Below are positions 57,948-64,000 of a stretch of 64,000 bases of DNA, piece by piece (position 1 is the first letter of the stretch; the number at the start of each line of letters is the position of its first letter). Origin of the DNA: Mytilus trossulus (taxonomy: Eukaryota > Mollusca > Bivalvia > Mytilida > Mytilidae). Under the pieces are notes generated by a model, which saw nothing but the letters and a program-made list of their open reading frames with translations, was not told the origin of the DNA and ran no database searches. The stretch lies in assembly GCF_036588685.1 (NCBI RefSeq), contig NC_086378.1, positions 50,958,686-51,022,685 of the forward strand. The letters run 5' to 3'. The position numbers were made by a program, and so were the translations under genes.

Positions 57948-60660
57948 AAGTATTGAGCGACGATCGTGAAATCTCTGGTAACGGATCGTGAAAGACATTT
58001 AATGGGAATTCTAGGTCAGATTCTTTAAAAATATTGCTTAATTTTCAAAACGCGGAACAAATCCGAATAAAAAGATATGTCTATCAAAATGGTTTAACTT
58101 CCCCAACATAACTGTGAAATAAGAAAGAGAAAATATGCAGTACTTTATGAAAAAACACAAAATGCGCAATGCATGTATATGCAATTAATTACAAATAACA
58201 CGCTTTTTGTTACTATAATGGTCATGTTTCAGTTCATCGTGATATATTTGAAATGTAATCTTTGGTGTATCTGATAGTTCAGTAAAATTAAGGAATGTTC
58301 TCCTCTTAAAAGCATTAATTTGTATATGAAAACCTTTAATTTGTTGAATATCTATCAAACTTAATCGTGAAAGATCAGGCAACGCATTATTTTGATCGTG
58401 AAAGATAATGCGTGACCAGACTTATTACTAGTAATCAGAAATCAGTATTTCTTTTACCATTTAATAAACCTGAAACTGGTTGAAGCCTGTAACTATTTTG
58501 GATAAGGATGAACATTAAAGCTTTTTTTTTATTCAACGCTTTACCTCGAGAGTTAAAAAACAACAACTAAAACATCTCTAGATAAGTTTAAAAGATTCAG
58601 CTCTGATAATCGGTGAAGTGCAATTCATGCAGACTGACACTATTTACTTATAGCCAATAGTATGGATATGCAACGTTTAAATCAAAATGATATCCATCAA
58701 ACAAAAAAATACACTCAAAACAGCATCTTTCATGAGTAATTTGAGATTGAACGATAACCAACATTTTGTGCAACAGTACTTTCTTAAGTTCTGTATATAC
58801 AACGCAGATGTGGATTGATTTAACTATATACTACAGACTATAGAATACCAAATCTCAAATGCTGTAATGTCTCGTATGCCTTACTTATGATAGTTAATGT
58901 TATGGAACGTCTATAATATCAAGGGTTTTACTAGAAGTGTCAAATGCGCTTAATGCGCTTAATGTATTTTTGTCTATCTGATGAATTAAGCCTTTTCAAT
59001 TGAATTTTATAGTTCGTTCTTATGTTGTACAGTTGTATCACTGTCCCAGACTCGGGGAGGGTTGGGATCCCAATAACGTGTCTAACCCCGCCGCATTATT
59101 AATGTATGTGCCTGTCCAAAGTCAGGAGCCTGTAATTCAGTGGTTGTTGTTTTTTTTATGTATTACATATTTGGTATTTGTTCATTTTTTTAAAACAAAT
59201 AAGGACGTTAGTTTTCTCGTTTTAATTGTTTTACATTGTCAATATGGGTGCCTGTTATAGCTGACTATGCGGTATGGGCTTTGCTCATTGTTGAAGGCCG
59301 TACGGTGACCTATAGTTGTTAATGTCTGTGTCACTTTGGTCTCTTGTGAATAATTGTCTCTTTGGCAATCATACCACATTTTTTTTTAAATCATGATAGT
59401 CAATGGTTAATAAAAAGAGTGCAAGGTCAAATGAACCATGACATACAGATATCTATGAATATCCCGTAGACCAAATAAATGTGTTCCGATCCTTACAGTG
59501 CCTTAGAAACTGACAAATATAAAAGTTATGCTTGCCAATTAATTCGAAACATAAGGTCAAAAGTATATGAACCCTGACCGACAGCCAGACATAGACATCT
59601 TTCTATCATTCAATATATCAAATACAATTGACGTCATTATGGTCATTTATGAAACATGCAAACAGACACCATACACGAAATGCCATGGCGCTATAGCATA
59701 CAGGTATATATCCAAAGGCTAGACAACATAAAACGAGCATTGCCGAATGTTGCATGACAATGGGTTTAATGTCCGTTGAAACCTTGCAGAAGTCGAAAAT
59801 GTACACCTCACAATTATAACAACAGACACTTATCCTAAAGCTTAACAAATCCGCGAAACTGACTTGACAACAAAAATGAATCTTCATCCATGAAATAAGG
59901 CAAGTTCGGAGTCAGGTGAATCCTGTCTGACGGACATGCAGTTTATAGGATCCAATATACCAAATGTGGATATCCTATAACTCGTGATAAGTGAGTACTT
60001 TACATGACAATAAAAAAACTTCATCCTACAATCATCCAACTATTTTACATTTCATTTTCTGAAAATATTTATACTTTGAAAAGCTTAAACCTATTGAGGA
60101 TGTTGACCTATATAGCTTTTCTCAATACCAATAACAAATATTAACTATGATATAATTGAAGAAAAATTTGAACGTCTTCGTAGCTTCAGATCTTTCACGA
60201 TCCTTTTCATGATCTTCAAAAATGTGGTACATGATCTTTCACGATCCAAAAAATCCATTTTTGTGTAATTAGTTCTTCATTTACCAAGTTTCATATTATG
60301 TTTATACAAAATAACTATAAGAACCATTTGATTAATTTAAACAGAATGCCCTTATTTTTATTAAAGTAGGTTTCTAGTCGAATTTGTGAAAAAAATCATG
60401 TTTGTTTACATTTTCTATGTCATTGAAATGTCGAGAAGCAATCTGCCTTTTGTTGTTTTGTAATAACTATGTACTTTAAAAACTGGATATTCTGAAATAC
60501 TGATCATAATGTTGAACCATTTTGAAAGACAGTTTTATTTTGTCGTAAATTTGTCTGTGTAATTAATTTTATTAGAATATGTATTGACCTTTTATATGTC
60601 TTCTCGATTAAATGTCTTTCACGACCACCAGAACTTTAACAATTGTCGCTCAATACTTTA
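57948..60660. mobile_element. 2.7-kb foldback element with repeated GATCGTGAAAG motifs
   Basis: The first 55 bases (57948-58002: aagtattgagcgac..., ...cgtgaaagacatttaat) are inverted at 60607-60660. Copies of the motif (GA)TCGTGAAA lie near 57963, 57984, 58364 and 58396, and in inverse form (CTTTCACGA) near 60193, 60234 and 60617. A 32-base hairpin (acgcattat/ataatgcgt) lies at 58382-58413. Family A is inserted inside, at 58990-59400. I see no transposase frame. The class is unknown. Confidence 0.65.
58990..59400 (-). repeat. Family A repeat (inverted), nested
   Basis: The reverse complement matches 7825-8225 throughout ('tagttcgttcttatgttgta', 'aggagcctgtaattcagtgg', 'gaaggccgtacggtgacc', 'ttggcaatcataccacat'). 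Confidence 0.75.
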
Positions 60661-61009
60661 TATAAGTGTGTTCCTTTGTTTAATACCCTGACATAAAAGT
60701 ATAATTCTAAATTGACCGTGCTTCTGAATATGTAGCATGAAGATGTATTGTCATAAGATGGTGAGTCTTGTGGCACGAGAAACTTTATATGATCTTGACA
60801 TTTTTCGTCATTGTACAACTGTTACTTAGATATAGGAAGATGTGGTGTGAGTGTATATATTTTGTTTGAAGTATATGGAGAATCGTCTGATTGCACTCAT
60901 ATCCAATATTTTTATATCTATATTAAATATTTAGATATATTTGTATATTTTTAATTGAAAGATCGGTTTTATGTATTGGAGTTTGAACTAGTACACATTT
61001 TGTTATTAA

Positions 61010-61150
61010 AGGGGCCATCTGAAGTCCGCCGCCGGGCGAGGGATTTTCTCACTATGTTAAAAAACCATTGGTGACCTTTGACTGCTTTTTGCTTTTTTGT
61101 CATTTTACTGTCTCTTAAACACATTTCACATTTCCATTCTCAATTTTTGA
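61010..61150 (-). repeat. Family E repeat (inverted)
   Basis: 'aaggggccatctgaagtccg', 'gagggattttctcactatg' and 'cacatttccattctcaattt' match 51770-51920. Confidence 0.65.
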
Positions 61151-62657
61151 TATGAAGAATGTTTTGATCAAATGAAAACTAAATCTTTTAATTGCCGTGA
61201 AAATTAGAAAGAGTAGTTACTGCTCTAGTAGCACCATGTACTGCAAGTTGTGTTGGATTGATAATTCAAAATGGTTCAATCATTTTACCTTGGATTTAAT
61301 TTGATGGATATGGATAGTCTGTTTAAGCATCTTAAAAATCACATGAAGGTATACGCATATCAATAAACTGAACTCAGTGCGAAGAACCTTTAAAGTACAC
61401 TTAGACAAAGAGCTCAATCTAGTGAAACACTTTTTTATGCTGGTCACTGTCTGTTATCAAACTGCACCGCAATCCTAAAAGAAATATGCAAGTTAATTCT
61501 AATTGGAGTAGAATCCAAAGGAAGTTATTAAACCGTTTACTGAAATAAATGTACAATATGTCTATGGGCCACAGATGCCCCTGCTTGTGAAAAGAAAGCA
61601 CAAGTAAACTCCACATATAGAAACAGGATTCACGTAATTTTGACTGTTAAGTGACCATAATCATTGTGTATAAGTTTCAAAACATTTGGTTTAGTCAAAC
61701 TAAAGTTAAAGAACAGAAACAACAGATTAAGCATATTTCCTATCTTTAGTCTACGTGTTGATATTTGTATCATTAGTATTAGTACCAACATTTCTGTTAT
61801 ATTTTATAACATATTTTTCAATTAAACTTAAATTGATCAACACTTTCTTTTTATTTGTCTTTTAAGATTCCGTTTTGAACAAAACGATTTGTGACATATA
61901 TACTTCACACGTATGTCTATCAAATCTGACATTATTACAAAGCAGCTACTAAATAAAATGCATTCGAACTTTAAATGTGCATTTAAATATATATGCAAGT
62001 CGTCAACTGGTGAAGTGGCTAGATGCATATATCATTGGCCAATTGAACGACAGGTCTCCAAATTTTGTTGTTTTAAAACGTCTAGAAATATTAACGGGAA
62101 TAAATAAAACAGAACGACTGAATTAAATAAAATAATGTTCGATATAATGAACAATTTCGATTTATTTTTAAAATCTAAACGATGCTTTATTTTTATCTAG
62201 TTTCCTAATCATTACAATGAGCTTCTTTTACCGTCGATCCTGAAATGTTTAATGTTATAAAACAATTTTAGCGTCTTTGACCTACTTAACCTTTTTATTC
62301 GGATACTTGTGGTTATATTCTTCAAGTTCAACGGGAACATTAGAATAATCTAGAAAAGAACCCAAACTATAACCAAACAACCCGGATGTTGAACCAGTTA
62401 CCATAGTTTCGAACCAAAGAATCAAGGTTCAGAACCAAACAACCCAGATGGAACCAGGGTTTAGAACCAGAGTGCCCCGATAGAACCTTATTGCATTCGG
62501 AATTCTCATGACTATTTATACCTTCAACGTATTTTCCAAATCATTTATTTATTTAGTATATGTATATGTATATATATATAATATGTACGTCTGAGTCAGT
62601 GACAACCCTACAACAGATGTATCCATCGGATCCACAGGCGCTTGGGTCTATGATACA

Positions 62658-62689
<32 letters not shown>

Positions 62690-62768
62690 AAATTTTTCTA
62701 TATTTATAATACATATCTATCACTTCTGTGCATGTCTCACCTAGTTTCGAGTGATTTAAACGACCCAG
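61151..62768. other. Intergenic
   Basis: A cluster of 'gaaccaa.caacccrgat' phrases lies at 62330-62470. A 25-base poly-T run lies at 62658-62682 after (TA)n-like sequence near 62560. No supported exon. Confidence 0.4.
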
Positions 62769-64000
62769 AGAAAATACCAAATTTTACTATCCATACTAAG
62801 AAACAAAAAGGCAACTAACTCGACGCCATTTTTCTGCTATCTATAAATAAATAGATTGACCTACCTGGATTCCCCAACGATTTCTCTGAGAAAACGTGCC
62901 TTCCTTGTCGTCAGATCGCACACATCATTGATATTCATCAAATTGGTATTGTTCGTAACATTTTAAGTCCATCTCCAGCATATAATAAAAAGATTTTAAC
63001 TATTTTGGCTATTTTCAAATTTACGTGCCCGGAAGTTGATTGTTTTTCCCGAACTTTTGTCAAAGGGAAGTAATATTTTTCCCGGACTTTTTCGGAACAT
63101 CTCTCCAAGTACTTAGGAAAATAATAAAGTGATACGATGACTTCCGAACTAATACTATATGTAAACAAACAGATATGATGAACAACGAATAAAATCAAGC
63201 CCCTAACTTGATTGTTAGTGGTCATAATCTTTTAATTTTCAAAAATCACACAATTTTGATTTTATGTTAGAAAGGGGAACTACAAAATTTGGAAATATTG
63301 TCCCCCCTTTTTTTTTACATGACCCATGTTTTGTAATAATTAAAACAAAGTCAATAACATGGAAAGAAAATAATGGTAAATGTCCTCCCCCCCCCCCCCC
63401 CCCTTTACACCAAACAAATAAAAATATCAGATCAAATGGTCAATGGTTTAATTTTTTTTAATTCCTCTCATAAGTAAATTTTGTGTGATAATCTGTATAT
63501 TCATAAATTATCATGAATCAATGTTCTTATGAGTAACTTCCTTTGGTTGAATTGCCATCATTTCAGACTGAATATTAGATTCTTTTCCGGCAATTGGAAA
63601 TTTGCGCCTTTTTGGTAAAAGTTCGGATATCATCGTATCACTTTATTATTTTCCTACGTACTTGGAGAGATGTTCCGAAAAAGTCCGGGAAAATATTACT
63701 TCCCTTTGACAAAAGTTCGGGAAAAACAATCAACTTCCGGGCACGTAAATTTGAAAATAGTCAAAATAGTTAAAATCTTTTTATTATATGCTGGAGATGG
63801 ACTAAAAATGTTACGAACAATACCAATTTGATAAATATCAATGATGTGTGCGATCTGACGACAAGGAAGGCACGTTTTCCCAGAGAAATCGTTGGGGAAT
63901 CCAGGTAGGTCAATCTATTTATTTATAGATAGCAGAAAAATGGCGTCGAGTTAGTTGCCTTTTTGTTTCTTAGTATGGATAGTAAAATTTGGTATTTTCT
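62769..64000. repeat. 1.2-kb palindrome with ~380-bp arms, cut by the window end
   Basis: Left arm 62769-63149 and right arm 63621-64000 are nearly identical inverted copies. Examples: 'tggattccccaacgatttct', 'gtgccttccttgtcgtcag', 'acgtgcccggaagttgatt' and 'gtgatacgatgacttccgaa' each recur in reverse complement. The spacer (63150-63620) contains a 17-base C run (63387-63403) and no gene. The right arm reaches the last base, so the outer boundary is not seen. The frame at 62938-63225 is a shadow of the arm. Confidence 0.85.

Noticed and set aside
62938-63225. 95-codon frame near the right end
   Set aside because: It lies within one arm of a palindrome and is non-coding repeat.
1-64000. CRISPR array or bacterial operon
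   Set aside because: Tandem repeats here have no regular short-repeat and unique-spacer pattern, and all genes have spliceosomal introns.

Overview
The window looks like nuclear DNA of a bivalve mollusc, most probably a marine mussel (Mytilus-like). It is AT-rich, with short coding exons separated by kilobase introns with GT-AG ends. The space between genes is packed with short interspersed repeats, tRNA-derived SINE heads, foldback elements and decayed reverse transcriptase pieces of a kind I associate with mussel genomes. The genus is inference; the eukaryotic gene structure is read directly. I see no rRNA, no intact tRNA gene, no CRISPR array and no bacterial-style operon.

Genes, left to right. 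(1) CRP1, + strand, 4779-7336. (2) A 149-aa calmodulin-like EF-hand protein, - strand, 12322-10350. (3) CRP2, + strand, 17480-20276. (4) CRP3, + strand, 29601-31882. (5) CRP4, - strand, 39442-33307. (6) A 148-aa protein that is little more than a ubiquitin-binding ZnF-UBP finger of HDAC6 type, - strand, 53808-50416. CRP1-4 are a tandem cluster of small secreted cysteine-rich proteins (107-123 aa). All have three coding exons (signal peptide; five cysteines; five cysteines), phase-1 introns at the same places, and a likely further intron just before the ATG. I do not recognise this ten-cysteine framework as a named family. CRP2 and CRP3 sit in two copies of one segmental duplication (about 13.1-20.8 kb and 27.5-33.3 kb). 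CRP4 is inverted and converges on CRP3.

The most unusual local structures are two tandem duplications that cross splice junctions. In CRP1 a 63-nt unit carrying the 3' splice site and the start of exon 3 is repeated four times. The third acceptor opens an in-frame isoform with 21 extra residues and four extra cysteines. In the ZnF-UBP gene an 81-nt unit from the end of exon 3 has two decayed copies just past the splice donor, the first with a stop codon at the ubiquitin-contacting tryptophan.

Repeats. The window starts in a foldback element (1-562) and ends in a 1.2-kb palindrome (62769 to beyond 64000). Three larger elements (1138-2912, 46095-48050, 48745-49345) carry repeated internal units or segments and a (GAC)n-like tract near one end. 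A 1.53-kb insertion at 14106-15638 has piggyBac-type TTAA target duplications, and the paralogous site upstream of CRP3 is empty. A 2.7-kb element with 55-bp inverted ends (57948-60660) carries many copies of a GATCGTGAAAG motif. Reverse transcriptase remnants lie at 33.9-35.3, 36.2-36.4, 41.0-41.3, 43.0 and 44.7 kb. All gene models were built by hand from reading frames, splice sites and comparison between paralogues; none has transcript support here.
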